A DNA stretch of 48,023 bases. Origin: an uncultured Granulosicoccaceae bacterium. GTDB lineage: Bacteria; Pseudomonadota; Gammaproteobacteria; Granulosicoccales; Granulosicoccaceae. Below, in pieces: positions 17,609 through 25,797 of the stretch. Location of the stretch: positions 1 to 48,023 of the forward strand of contig CALLLW010000048.1 in the NCBI GenBank assembly GCA_938007995.1, given 5' to 3'. Below the pieces are notes generated by a model. That model was not told the origin of the DNA, searched no databases, and saw nothing but the letters and a program-made list of their open reading frames with translations. Each line of letters opens with the position of its first letter. Position 1 is the stretch's first letter. The position numbers were made by a program, and so were the translations under genes.

Positions 17609-18241
17609 CTAGTTCGTTTCAGTAAAGGTGACTTCACCGAGCGTGGCCACCATCTGGTCGTGATCCACGGCGCAGTGTCGGGTTACTGATCTGAAAGACA
17701 AATGATAGTTAGTCATTTGCGAGCGATAGAGTTTGCACTGCGCATCGAGCCACTCCTGATCGTCACCACCCTGACGTGCCGCTGCACATGCCATGCGTGC
17801 CAGAGCCCGGGTCTCGAAAATGTCCCGCAATTCGGTGCGTGCGGTCAGGCAGCGTTGTGAGTCTGCCGATTGTGGCGCGGTGTAGTCGCGACCTGGAACC
17901 TCGGGGGTTTGCAGCCCGCAGGCAGCGGCGCGTTGCCCCAGCGAACCTTCGATTAAGTCATAGTGTATGGCCGCAGCCTGACTGCACTTTTGCCATGAGT
18001 TTTCATCGCAGGCGTTAATGTTTTCTACCAGATTCTGCATATTGGTGTGCCAGTACGCATTCACTCGGTGGCAGTTATCTGCAACAGCGACGTTGGCGGC
18101 GGACACGCCCAGGCAGAGTGCAAGTATATGTTTCTTAGCGATAGGATTTCTTTTGCGAGCTGGGGTAACAGAAAGCATTGGGCCGCCAAATTGGTGTTGT
18201 TGCATGGATATCGTCAGGTTTGCCGGAAACATTTGTGCCAA
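17609..18241 (-). CDS. Cysteine-rich secreted protein of unknown function
   Basis: 210 residues from the first ATG; the start is uncertain. An internal ATG at 18178 (MLSVTPARKR) gives a conventional signal peptide (KKHILALCLGVSAANVAVA, cleavage before DNC). The mature part has eight Cys (DNCH, NACD, QKCS, AACG, QRCL, MACA, AQCK, RHCA) spread over ~150 residues, so four disulfides in the periplasm are plausible, and it is rich in His, Gln and Ala. No family recognised. It lies convergent to the TPR/GrdB-like pair and upstream of nothing co-directional except lysR, which it does not overlap. Confidence 0.6.
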   Translation of the reverse strand: MAQMFPANLTISMQQHQFGGPMLSVTPARKRNPIAKKHILALCLGVSAANVAVADNCHRVNAYWHTNMQNLVENINACDENSWQKCSQAAAIHYDLIEGSLGQRAAACGLQTPEVPGRDYTAPQSADSQRCLTARTELRDIFETRALARMACAAARQGGDDQEWLDAQCKLYRSQMTNYHLSFRSVTRHCAVDHDQMVATLGEVTFTETN

Positions 18242-18303
18242 CTGTGTGTTGGCTTACGTTTTCGTCATGTTAGGAACTATAACACCATGCCTCAACTGAA
18301 GCA

Positions 18304-19215
18304 TTACATCTGATCCCACGGCGGCACGGGTGTGAATTCTCCAATTAAGAAATCAATGAAGGCTCTGACCCGCGTACTTAGGTGCTTTCTGTGAGGGTAG
18401 ACCGCCATAATGCTGGAGGTGTCGTGCGTGTGTTCGGTTAACAATGGCACGAGTTCTCCCGATTTAAGCGACGGCTGAGTCACGAAAGTGGCAAGTCGGG
18501 CAATTCCGATGCCAGCTTTCACCGCTTCATGTAGTGCTGACGCGCTGTTAGTTCGAAAATTTCCGGTGATACTGTAGGTTTGGATTTCACCACCTTCACG
18601 GAACTGCCAGTCGTTAAAATGATGAATTGAGGAGTGGGTCAGACAATTGTGTTTTAGCAGATCAGCGGGTGTTTCCGGTTTACCGTATTTTTCGATATAT
18701 GCCGGTGAGGCGCAAATCACACGGCGGTTGGTGGCGAGCTTGCGACTGATCAGCGATTGATCAAGTACCTCTTCACTGATCAAAATTGCCAGATCGAGCT
18801 TTTCATTAATCAGGTCAACCTGGCGCTCGGTCAAAGACAGCTCGACGCGTAGTTCCGGGTGTTGTGCCATAAACGCTGGCATGAGCTGACACAGCTGAGT
18901 GCGAGCAAAGGCGGAGATGGCAGAGACATCCAGTGTGCCTGTAACACTGCTCTGCAAAGCAGTTACCTGCGATTCAGCGTCTTCTATGTCTTCCAGAATT
19001 CCCCGACAGCGCTCGAAAAACATTGTGCCTTCGTCAGTCAGGTTGAGTCTTCGGGTAGTGCGCTGGAACAGCCGAACAGCGAGTCGGTCTTCAAGCCGCG
19101 AGATTAGCTTGCTGACAGCGGAGGGTGTCAGGTCAAGTTCGCGAGCGGCTGCGGAAAAACTTCCGAGCGTGGCAACTCGACAAAAAACAGCCATTTCATT
19201 GTAACGGTCTTGCAT
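18304..19215 (-). CDS. LysR-family transcriptional regulator
   Basis: 303 residues from the ATG at 19215, chosen because AGGAAA is well spaced from it; an ATG at 19221 (two residues longer) is only three bases from that site. N-terminal winged helix (MAVFCRVATLGSFSAAAREL, DLTPSAVSKLISRLEDRLAVRLFQRTTRRL) and a C-terminal effector domain with a GIGIARLATF turn and HRKHLSTRVRAFIDFL near the end. This is the subclass with sequence like the CrgA/DmlR regulators. The first gene in the opposite direction is the candidate small RNA at 19304, and a palindromic T-N11-A-like box lies between them. Likely autoregulated. The effector is unknown. Confidence 0.93.
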   Translation of the reverse strand: MQDRYNEMAVFCRVATLGSFSAAARELDLTPSAVSKLISRLEDRLAVRLFQRTTRRLNLTDEGTMFFERCRGILEDIEDAESQVTALQSSVTGTLDVSAISAFARTQLCQLMPAFMAQHPELRVELSLTERQVDLINEKLDLAILISEEVLDQSLISRKLATNRRVICASPAYIEKYGKPETPADLLKHNCLTHSSIHHFNDWQFREGGEIQTYSITGNFRTNSASALHEAVKAGIGIARLATFVTQPSLKSGELVPLLTEHTHDTSSIMAVYPHRKHLSTRVRAFIDFLIGEFTPVPPWDQM

Positions 19216-19230
19216 CAGCATTTTCCTGAC

Positions 19231-19249
19231 TTGTGAAAACTATTCACAA
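19231..19249. promoter_or_regulatory. LysR-type operator (7-5-7 palindrome)
   Basis: TTGTGAAAACTATTCACAA is a perfect inverted repeat of 7 bp around a 5-bp centre and contains the T-N11-A pattern of LysR binding sites. It starts about 15 bp upstream of the lysR start codon. Its centre (19240) lies about 64 bp before the predicted start of the divergent small RNA, the position where LysR proteins bind in well-studied divergent promoters. Confidence 0.75.
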
Positions 19250-19269
19250 TGTCTGATACGTTAACTGGA

Positions 19270-19297
19270 TTGTCAGCATTACGCAAATGCTTAGAAT
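19270..19297 (+). promoter_or_regulatory. Sigma-70-like promoter of the candidate small RNA
   Basis: TTGTCA (19270-19275), 16-bp spacer, TAGAAT (19292-19297). The predicted start is about 19304, right at the foot of the first hairpin of the RNA, which supports the assignment. Confidence 0.65.
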
Positions 19298-19303
19298 AGG
19301 TCG

Positions 19304-19516
19304 CGTGTTCAGGGCGTTGTCACCTCCTCCAGCAACGTCCGAACAATGCAGACCGCAGGGTCGGATACAGAAGCTCGGATAGTCTCTCCTCCAGCTACCC
19401 AGCTTCTCCGGCCCCGCAGCTGCTACCAAAGCGCGAGCGGTATAGCGCTTAACGTAATTCCTCCAGCTTCCTGTGGCAGGGTACAGAATATACCTCTGAC
19501 TGCCACAGGTTTTTTG
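19304..19516 (+). ncRNA. Candidate small regulatory RNA with anti-Shine-Dalgarno loops
   Basis: About 210 nt between a sigma-70-like promoter and a T6 terminator, with no credible protein. Hairpin 1 (19306-19345): the 5' arm TGTTC-a-GGGCGTTG pairs with CAACGTCC-GAACA, giving 13 bp with one bulge, around the loop TCACCTCCTCCAG. Hairpin 2 (19370-19406): GAAGCT ... GGaTAG pairs with CTAcCC AGCTTC around the loop TCTCTCCTCCAG. The two stems differ completely in sequence while the loops match, which points to a selected loop motif. A small GACC/GGTC hairpin (19351-19362) and an AAGCGC/GCGCTT hairpin (~19429-19450) follow, then a single-stranded ATTCCTCCAGC (third CCTCCAGC, 19460-19467) and the terminator. 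CCTCC is complementary to Shine-Dalgarno GGAGG, so base pairing with ribosome-binding sites of target mRNAs is the natural idea. I do not recognise it as 6S, GcvB, RsmY/Z or another family. Confidence 0.65.
19470..19515 (+). terminator. Rho-independent terminator of the candidate small RNA
   Basis: CCTGTGGCA (19470-19478) pairs perfectly with TGCCACAGG (19501-19509). The 22-base interior can extend with GGTA/TACC pairing, and TTTTTT (19510-19515) follows directly on the plus strand. Confidence 0.8.
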
Positions 19517-19601
19517 ATTTCCAAAGGAATTTGTCGCGCAGAATAAACTTGCTGTGAGATCTGGTGCGCCTGACCTATAGCGCCATGCTGCGCCTGGTCG
19601 A

Positions 19602-22600
19602 TCAGGCGTTAACGGTTCGCGGAGTTTTCTGTGGACTGCCCGTTTTCTGTCGGCCGTGAGGGTTATTGGCTTTTGCTGATTCGGGTTTACGCTTGAACAG
19701 CGTGTCTCCGAGCACCAGCAGGCAGGGCGTTAGCACCAGTGTCAGCACTGTGGCAAACGCAAGGCCGCCAGCAATAGCGCTTGCCAGCTGTGTCCACCAC
19801 ATAGTCGAGGGTGAACCAACCTCAATGATGCGTCTGAACAGATCGATGTTCAACGACAGCACCATTGGCATCAGGCCAAGTATTGTTGTGATGGCGGTCA
19901 AAAACACCGGGCGCAGTCTCAGTACACCGGTTTGAAGCGCGGCGATTCGTGGCGCGTGGCCTTCGGCACGAAAGCGGTTGTATGTATCTATCAGAACGAT
20001 ATTGTTGTTAACAACAATGCCTGCCAGTGCAATGATGCCAAGCCCTACCATCACAATACCGAAGGACTGCTTGGTGATGATGAGGCCGAGCAACACGCCG
20101 GAAGTGGAAAACACAATAGCGCTAAGAACAACAATCGCCTGAAAGAAGCTGTTGAACTGAATTATAAGAAACAGTGCCATCAAAAAGATCGCCGTGCCGA
20201 AGGCCGATACCAGGAAAGTCATGGTTTCAGCCTGATCTTCGTTTTCCCCGGTAAACTCTACTGAGATGTCTGGATCAATGTCTCCGTTGGCAGCGCTCTC
20301 TGTAAGTGCTTCGGTCAGCTCTTTAAGTTTTTCTGTCGGGTTAGCGCCTTCAGCCACATTTGATTGGACCGTGATAGCGCGTTGCGTATCAACCCGGTTA
20401 ACAATGCCGGTTTTTGTCGCCGGTGTCAGTGATACAAAATTCGAAATCGGCACCATGCCATTGTTGGTCGGTACTCTCAGTTGATCGAGTTGATCGAGTT
20501 TTCGTTCAGCAAGCGGATAGCGAATGCGTATGTCGAGCTCTTCATCGGAGTCATCCGGACGATAACCCGCCACTCGAATACCGTTGGTGATCATTTGTAC
20601 GGCGTTACCAAGCAGTGCAACGTCAGCTCCGTAGCGTGCAGCCTGTTCTCTATCAACATTCAAACGCCATTCGATGCCGGGCAGTGGGAGATTATTTTCT
20701 ATATCCACAAAACCACCGAGATTTCTCATGATATCTTCGATCCGATGGGTGGCGTCGGCAAGCTTATCAGAGCGCAGTGAGGTGATTTCCATGTTGATGG
20801 GCTTGCCGGAAGCGGGACCTCCTTCCTGTTCTGCAAATTCGAGTATCACACCGGGGATATCTTCTGTGCGTTGCGCCATATCATCCAGAATGGCTCGCGC
20901 TTTACGCCGTGTATTCCATTCGTTCAACTCGATTTGTATTACGCCTATCACATCAGCAGACAAGCCGGGGTCATTCACTGAGCTGCCCATTGACCTGGCG
21001 TAGACCGAACTGAGCTCGTCCATATCATAAAGTCGTTCTTCAACTCTTCTGACGATCCGGTCTTTCTCCTGCATAGACAGATCACCGCGTGCGTGAATTT
21101 GTACCTGTACGTTGTCCGGTTCGGTTTTTGGAAAGAACACCACGCCGCGGCCCATCACGCTGTACAACATGTATGAGCCGACCAGTGCGACAATCGCTGC
21201 CAGTAATGTTAGTGCCGGGCGTTTGAGTAATCCCGAGAGTATTTTTGCGTAGCCTTTGGTGATAGTGCCGAGCTTTTTATGTTCTTCTGTCTGCGGTGGC
21301 AGCGCTTTGGAACTGCCAAAGCTGCCGCCGAGCACAGGAATAAAAATTAACGCCATGAACAATGATGCGATCAGACAGATGATTACCGTCATTGGCAGAA
21401 ACTTCATGAACTGACCGACCAGCCCGGGCCAGAATACAACCGGAAAAAATACTGCCAGTGTTGTTGCGGTTGATGCTGTAACAGGCCAGCTCATTCTTTG
21501 CGCGGCAGATTTATAAGCTTCTTTGCGGGTAAGTCCCTGTTTGATGTTTCTGTCGGCAAGCTCGGTCACAACAATGGCACCATCCACCAGCATACCCACA
21601 ACCAGTATCAAGCTGAAAAGTACGACGATGTTCATCGTAAAGCCAACGCTGTGCAGCACAAGAATGCCAATCAGGAAAGAGCCCGGTATAGCCAAACCAA
21701 CCAGCAGGGCACTGCGCAAACCCAGTGCGGCGACAATCACAATCATCACCAATACCACACCCGAGAGGATATTGTTCTGCAGGTCACTTAGCATAGTGAC
21801 GATCTGTTTTGATTTGTCTTGTTGAAACATCACTTCAACAGAGGATGGCCAGAGCTTTTGTTCTTCCGCCACCAGATCACGGATTGCCTGGTTGGTTTCG
21901 ATAATGTTAGCGCCAATACGTTTCGAGATTTCGAGCGCCAGGGCAGGCTGGCCGTTAACCCGTGCGTAGCCGTTCGGGTCTTTAAACGTACGGTTTATTC
22001 TTGCCACATCTCTAAAGGTAATTACTGTAGTGCCATCAACTTTTACCGGCATATCAAGAATGTCACTGATATCTTCTACAACACCTGGAACCTTTAACAC
22101 CATTCTGCCAGCGCCGGTATCAATCGCACCCGCTGCAACAAGCAGGTTGTTGCCCTGGATTAAATTGAACAGCTCATCGAAGCGGATGTTGTAGGTTTCC
22201 ATAACCACTGGATCCACCGTTACCTCGAGTACTTCTTCGCGCTCGCCACCTATATTGACTTCAAGAACACCGGGCTGACTTTCAACCTTTTCTTTTAGGT
22301 CTTTGGCTATGCGTAACAGACTGCGCTCTGGAATAGGGCCTGCCAATGAAACAGTTATGACCGGAAATAATGCAACGTTGATCTCGTTAACGATTGGTTC
22401 GTCCGTGTCGCTGGGTAGGTTGGATTTTGCAATGTCGACTTTTTCGCGAACATCAGCCAGTGCAGTACCCGGATCGAAGCCTGCATCAAACTCCAGCAAG
22501 ACTGAACCATGGCTTTCAGAGCCGGTGCTGGTGATCTTTTTTACCCCGGGGATGTTCTGCAGTTCTGCTTCCATCGGCCGAAGCAATAGACGCTCACTGT

Positions 22601-22775
22601 CTTCAGGCGAAATGCCATCATGGTTCATGGAAACATAGATGATCGGAATAGCAACATCCGGCTCTGCTTCTTTTGGTATGGCTTTGTAGGCAAGCGTGCC
22701 GCTGAAAACAAAAAATATCAGCAGGAGTAATACAGCGCGATTGCGATTGAATGCCGCTTCTATAATTGCATTCAT
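19602..22775 (-). CDS. RND-family efflux pump, inner-membrane permease (HAE1 type)
   Basis: 1057 residues, the normal RND length, with 12 membrane helices in two halves and two large periplasmic loops. Family segments: FSGTLAYKAIPKEAEPDV, GVLEVNIGGEREEVLEV, VDGTTVITFRDVARI, SWPVTASTATTLAVFFPVVFW, and GIVVNNNIVLIDTYNRFRAEG in the second half. In helix 4 the sequence is LVVGMLVDGAIVV: only one of the two proton-relay aspartates of AcrB (DD in LLVDDAIVV) is present, the second being Gly, as I recall in a subgroup of RND pumps. It is the last gene of a tetR-MFP-RND operon; no outer-membrane channel gene is nearby, so it presumably uses a shared TolC. Substrate unknown. Confidence 0.94.
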   Translation of the reverse strand: MNAIIEAAFNRNRAVLLLLIFFVFSGTLAYKAIPKEAEPDVAIPIIYVSMNHDGISPEDSERLLLRPMEAELQNIPGVKKITSTGSESHGSVLLEFDAGFDPGTALADVREKVDIAKSNLPSDTDEPIVNEINVALFPVITVSLAGPIPERSLLRIAKDLKEKVESQPGVLEVNIGGEREEVLEVTVDPVVMETYNIRFDELFNLIQGNNLLVAAGAIDTGAGRMVLKVPGVVEDISDILDMPVKVDGTTVITFRDVARINRTFKDPNGYARVNGQPALALEISKRIGANIIETNQAIRDLVAEEQKLWPSSVEVMFQQDKSKQIVTMLSDLQNNILSGVVLVMIVIVAALGLRSALLVGLAIPGSFLIGILVLHSVGFTMNIVVLFSLILVVGMLVDGAIVVTELADRNIKQGLTRKEAYKSAAQRMSWPVTASTATTLAVFFPVVFWPGLVGQFMKFLPMTVIICLIASLFMALIFIPVLGGSFGSSKALPPQTEEHKKLGTITKGYAKILSGLLKRPALTLLAAIVALVGSYMLYSVMGRGVVFFPKTEPDNVQVQIHARGDLSMQEKDRIVRRVEERLYDMDELSSVYARSMGSSVNDPGLSADVIGVIQIELNEWNTRRKARAILDDMAQRTEDIPGVILEFAEQEGGPASGKPINMEITSLRSDKLADATHRIEDIMRNLGGFVDIENNLPLPGIEWRLNVDREQAARYGADVALLGNAVQMITNGIRVAGYRPDDSDEELDIRIRYPLAERKLDQLDQLRVPTNNGMVPISNFVSLTPATKTGIVNRVDTQRAITVQSNVAEGANPTEKLKELTEALTESAANGDIDPDISVEFTGENEDQAETMTFLVSAFGTAIFLMALFLIIQFNSFFQAIVVLSAIVFSTSGVLLGLIITKQSFGIVMVGLGIIALAGIVVNNNIVLIDTYNRFRAEGHAPRIAALQTGVLRLRPVFLTAITTILGLMPMVLSLNIDLFRRIIEVGSPSTMWWTQLASAIAGGLAFATVLTLVLTPCLLVLGDTLFKRKPESAKANNPHGRQKTGSPQKTPRTVNA

Positions 22776-22808
22776 TGTTTACTGCTTCCTGTTTTAACTT
22801 CCGGTTTC

Positions 22809-23906
22809 TCAGGCGTCTTCATTGGTTTGTGTATCTGCAACTGGCTCGACTTCCTCACCGGGATTAACAAAGCCCTGACCAAGCGTAATAACGGTAGCCT
22901 CAGCGGGCAGGCCGGTGACCCATGCGCCATTGCTTTCAGTTCTTACCACTTCTATTTCCACAAACTCTACTTTATTTTCTTCATCAAGCGTTTTTACCCC
23001 GAGGGTGCCATCTTCATCAAGTGCCAGGATCGCAGGTGACACCCTGTGCGCCATTAAAGTTTCCACCGGTATGATGATCTCGGCGCTGATGCCGGTTAGC
23101 ACTGAAGCAGGGGTTTCGGTTAACAGTACTTCGACCTCAAAACTGCGCGTAGTTGCATCTGCCATTGATGAAATGTAGCTAACAGTGCCCTGCAGAGTTT
23201 CACCGGTAACCAGCTTCGCATTGGCAGGTTGTCCCGTTTTAACATCGGCAATATTTTGTTGTGAAACGTTTCCGGTCACCAGTAGTGAGCTGTCGTCTAC
23301 CAGCGTGGCAATCCCGGCTCCCAGATCAATGTAGTCGCCAGGCTCTATATCTATATCTTCCAGCAACGCGTCCATCGGTGCGCGAATGGTGATGTTATCC
23401 AGCTCAAGTTCGGCAGCCTGAACCTGTGCCTGTGCCGCTTCTCTTTGTGCGCCTAACGCCTCAAGGCTGAGCTGTGACTGTAGTCCCTGTCTGGCGAGTT
23501 TATCTGCGGCCAGAAATTCGCTCTCGACTTGTGCAAGATTTGCTTTGGCTACCGCAAGGTCTGCCAGTCTGTTGCCCTCTGTCAATGTGGCGATAGTCTG
23601 CCCGCGAGTGACGCGCTGCCCTTTGCTGAATCCAATGCTGGCTACTGTGCCTGCGGTTTCTGATCGCACTGATATCACTTTTGCAGGCTCAAGCTGCCCC
23701 TGGATAACAATCTCGCGATCAATGCTTTGTGCCTGCAGTGTGCGGGTTTGCACTTTCATCTTCGGTGCGGCTGTCCCCTCATCGGTTGAGGAAGTTGCGG
23801 ACGCCTGTTCGCTGTCAGATGTGGTTTTCGAACCTAATTGCCCGCTTAGCATCCACATCACCAGTGCAACAACCGCTACCAGTGCAATCAACAACGATTT
23901 GCCCAT
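22809..23906 (-). CDS. RND efflux periplasmic adaptor (membrane fusion protein)
   Basis: 365 residues. A single N-terminal membrane anchor (LLIALVAVVALVMWMLSG), a barrel-sandwich hybrid (VRSETAGTVASIGFSKGQRV and ITIRAPMDALLEDIDIEPGDYI), a short coiled-coil hairpin (ADLAVAKANLAQVESEF ... LGAQREAAQAQVQAAEL) and beta-barrel (AKLVTGETLQGTVSYIS) complete the HlyD/AcrA plan. The gap to the permease gene is 33 bp, and the gap to tetR is 1 bp. Periplasmic partner of the permease. Confidence 0.93.
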   Translation of the reverse strand: MGKSLLIALVAVVALVMWMLSGQLGSKTTSDSEQASATSSTDEGTAAPKMKVQTRTLQAQSIDREIVIQGQLEPAKVISVRSETAGTVASIGFSKGQRVTRGQTIATLTEGNRLADLAVAKANLAQVESEFLAADKLARQGLQSQLSLEALGAQREAAQAQVQAAELELDNITIRAPMDALLEDIDIEPGDYIDLGAGIATLVDDSSLLVTGNVSQQNIADVKTGQPANAKLVTGETLQGTVSYISSMADATTRSFEVEVLLTETPASVLTGISAEIIIPVETLMAHRVSPAILALDEDGTLGVKTLDEENKVEFVEIEVVRTESNGAWVTGLPAEATVITLGQGFVNPGEEVEPVADTQTNEDA

Positions 23907-23907
23907 C

Positions 23908-24588
23908 TTATACTTCCGTTATCAACTCGGGGGAGTCTTGTTTTTCAGGAGCCGCGGCAGTAGCTGCGGGCTTTCTATCTTCTGCGCTGGAAAAAATATG
24001 TTGTGTCACGGCGTTAATGAGCCCGGTGTCGAGGGTAGATGTACCTGCATTTGCGCTGATGTTTTTATCTGCTGTCGCGTTCAGGCTCAGAAGCGCGCCA
24101 TCAAGCGTGCAGCATATACCAGTTAAATGTTCTGTAGCGTCGGCCATCAGGGATCTATCTTGCATGCCAAGCTCAAGTGCTTTCGCAATATGCTGCCGTC
24201 GACTGTGACTGGTGCGCTGTAACGATTTTGACAAGTCTGCGTCTATGTTTTGCAGAAAGTGCTCGCGGTAGCAGTACTGAACAATATGCCGATACTGGCT
24301 GTGCTCTGCGTAGTGTCTGATAGACGTATCAACGATTGCCGCGAGCCGTGCTCTGCCATCCCCGCTTATTCTGCAATACTTTTCATCAAGCGTATTGTAA
24401 AAGTCTTGTGCCAGGCGGGCACAAATTTCGTCTTTGCTTTTAAAGTGGAGGTACACAGTACCTTTTGCAACACCCGCTAGTTTTGCAATTCTTGCGACCG
24501 TGACGTCTTCGCATCGCTCTTCGGCGAAACAGTTCAGTGCTGCGGTCAGCAGAGACTGTTCCCTTTGTGCCAGCTGTTCTTTTTTCAT
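23908..24588 (-). CDS. TetR-family regulator of the RND operon
   Basis: 226 residues from the ATG at 24588 (MKKEQLAQREQ); an upstream in-frame start at 24666 would add 26 non-conserved residues. The N-terminal helix-turn-helix is typical: LTAALNCFAEERCEDVTVARIAKLAGVAKGTVYLHFKSKDEI. The C-terminal ligand domain is variable, with a Cys-rich ICCTLDG patch and an Ala/Pro-rich end. It is the first gene of the tetR-MFP-RND transcript, so it most likely represses its own operon and is released by a pump substrate. Confidence 0.9.
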   Translation of the reverse strand: MKKEQLAQREQSLLTAALNCFAEERCEDVTVARIAKLAGVAKGTVYLHFKSKDEICARLAQDFYNTLDEKYCRISGDGRARLAAIVDTSIRHYAEHSQYRHIVQYCYREHFLQNIDADLSKSLQRTSHSRRQHIAKALELGMQDRSLMADATEHLTGICCTLDGALLSLNATADKNISANAGTSTLDTGLINAVTQHIFSSAEDRKPAATAAAPEKQDSPELITEV

Positions 24589-24772
24589 TTGTCTGGGTGC
24601 CTTGAGTATCGTGAGTGGGATTAAGTAGTGGGGTAATCTGACCCGGGCAACTTGACCGTCAGTCAATGCAACTCTTTAAAGATAGAAGGTATTACCGGGC
24701 TTGCAAGCGCTAAACACGGGAGAAATTGCAAATTACAACTTAGGATCTAACAGCTAATGCCGCTTTTGGCCG

Positions 24773-25768
24773 GTGCTGTCTGAGTGCGCAGCGTCTACAA
24801 TGAGGCTCTTTCAAAGAACGGGATTTCGTTCATTTTTGATGGGTGGTTTGTTTAAAAACAGGTTTTTACGGTTCAAGCCGACGGCGGCTGTTGAATTTGC
24901 CCATGCCGTTCGCTCTGTGGTGGCAAACGGGCAACGGACTCTGATTCGAGCGGTAATCAGATGGGCGGCGCTGGTTTGTGTTATCACCTTTGGCGCGGCG
25001 GTTGTCTCGTGTGCGGTGCCTGCCTACCAGAGAATTGATCAACAGGCAGAGCAGGCGGGTTTTTCCCGCTCGACAGTTCAGGGCAGTGACTTTCGCCATG
25101 TGCTGTATGAGTCTGCAAGCAGCAGTAACGATAACGATACCATTCACATCTACATTGATGGTGACGGGGTTAACTGGCAGTGGAATCGACTAGTCAAAGC
25201 GGATCCAACACCGGCGCGGTCATTAATGCTGGATTTAATGAAAACTGACAATGCAAATACGCTGTACCTCGGCAGACCTTGTTACCTTGGGCTTGAGCTG
25301 GACCCGGGTTGCGACGCCGACTACTGGACCTATGCGCGATTCTCTGAAAATGTGGTTAGCAGCATGGTCAGTGTGCTCAAGGTGAAGACAGGGCAGTATA
25401 ATAACGTGGTGTTGATCGGGCACAGTGGTGGTGCTGCGCTGGCATTGTTAATTGCTGAGCATCTGCCGCGTGTAGCAGCGGTAGTCACTATTGCCGGAGT
25501 CATAGACACCGATGCATGGACCGGGCATCACGGTTACACAAGACTGGTTGGGTCTATAAACCCGGCAACTCAACGTGCCTTACCAATAACCATACGGCAG
25601 CTGCATCTTGTTGGTGGTCTTGATGTCAACACGCCTGTTTCGCTGGCTCGCGACTGGATACAAAAACAGCCTGCAGCCACACTTTGGCAGATCCCTGAAA
25701 ACACGCATATTTGTTGTTGGAACAACAACTGGCCATCGGTGCTGGGGTGGTTGGCAGCTGGCGATTAA
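24773..25768 (+). CDS. Alpha/beta hydrolase, probably a lipoprotein
   Basis: Up to 331 residues from a GTG at 24773; the true start is unclear (ATG at 24800 or 24839, or a GTG near 24917), none having a good ribosome-binding site. A hydrophobic stretch ends in a lipobox-like sequence (ITFGAAVVSC), so the mature protein may be lipid-anchored at that Cys. The catalytic part has the nucleophile elbow LIGHSGGAALAL, an acidic turn (GGLDVNTPVS) and a late His (ENTHICCWNNN), consistent with a Ser-Asp-His triad. An early segment reads IHIYIDGDG, typical of the first strands with an oxyanion-hole region. The substrate is unknown. Divergent from tetR. Confidence 0.75.
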   Translation: MLSECAASTMRLFQRTGFRSFLMGGLFKNRFLRFKPTAAVEFAHAVRSVVANGQRTLIRAVIRWAALVCVITFGAAVVSCAVPAYQRIDQQAEQAGFSRSTVQGSDFRHVLYESASSSNDNDTIHIYIDGDGVNWQWNRLVKADPTPARSLMLDLMKTDNANTLYLGRPCYLGLELDPGCDADYWTYARFSENVVSSMVSVLKVKTGQYNNVVLIGHSGGAALALLIAEHLPRVAAVVTIAGVIDTDAWTGHHGYTRLVGSINPATQRALPITIRQLHLVGGLDVNTPVSLARDWIQKQPAATLWQIPENTHICCWNNNWPSVLGWLAAGD

Positions 25769-25797
25769 CACACCGTTTTAATGTTTATGCGCAGGGT

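Noticed and set aside
19304..19516. Reading the hairpin loops as GGA-type CsrA/RsmA binding sites on the minus strand
   Set aside because: The loops on the minus strand do show GGAGG, but promoter and terminator with T6 are both on the plus strand.
19346..19546. 66-codon open frame inside the small RNA
   Set aside because: Crosses the terminator and has no ribosome-binding site; the RNA structure explains the sequence better.
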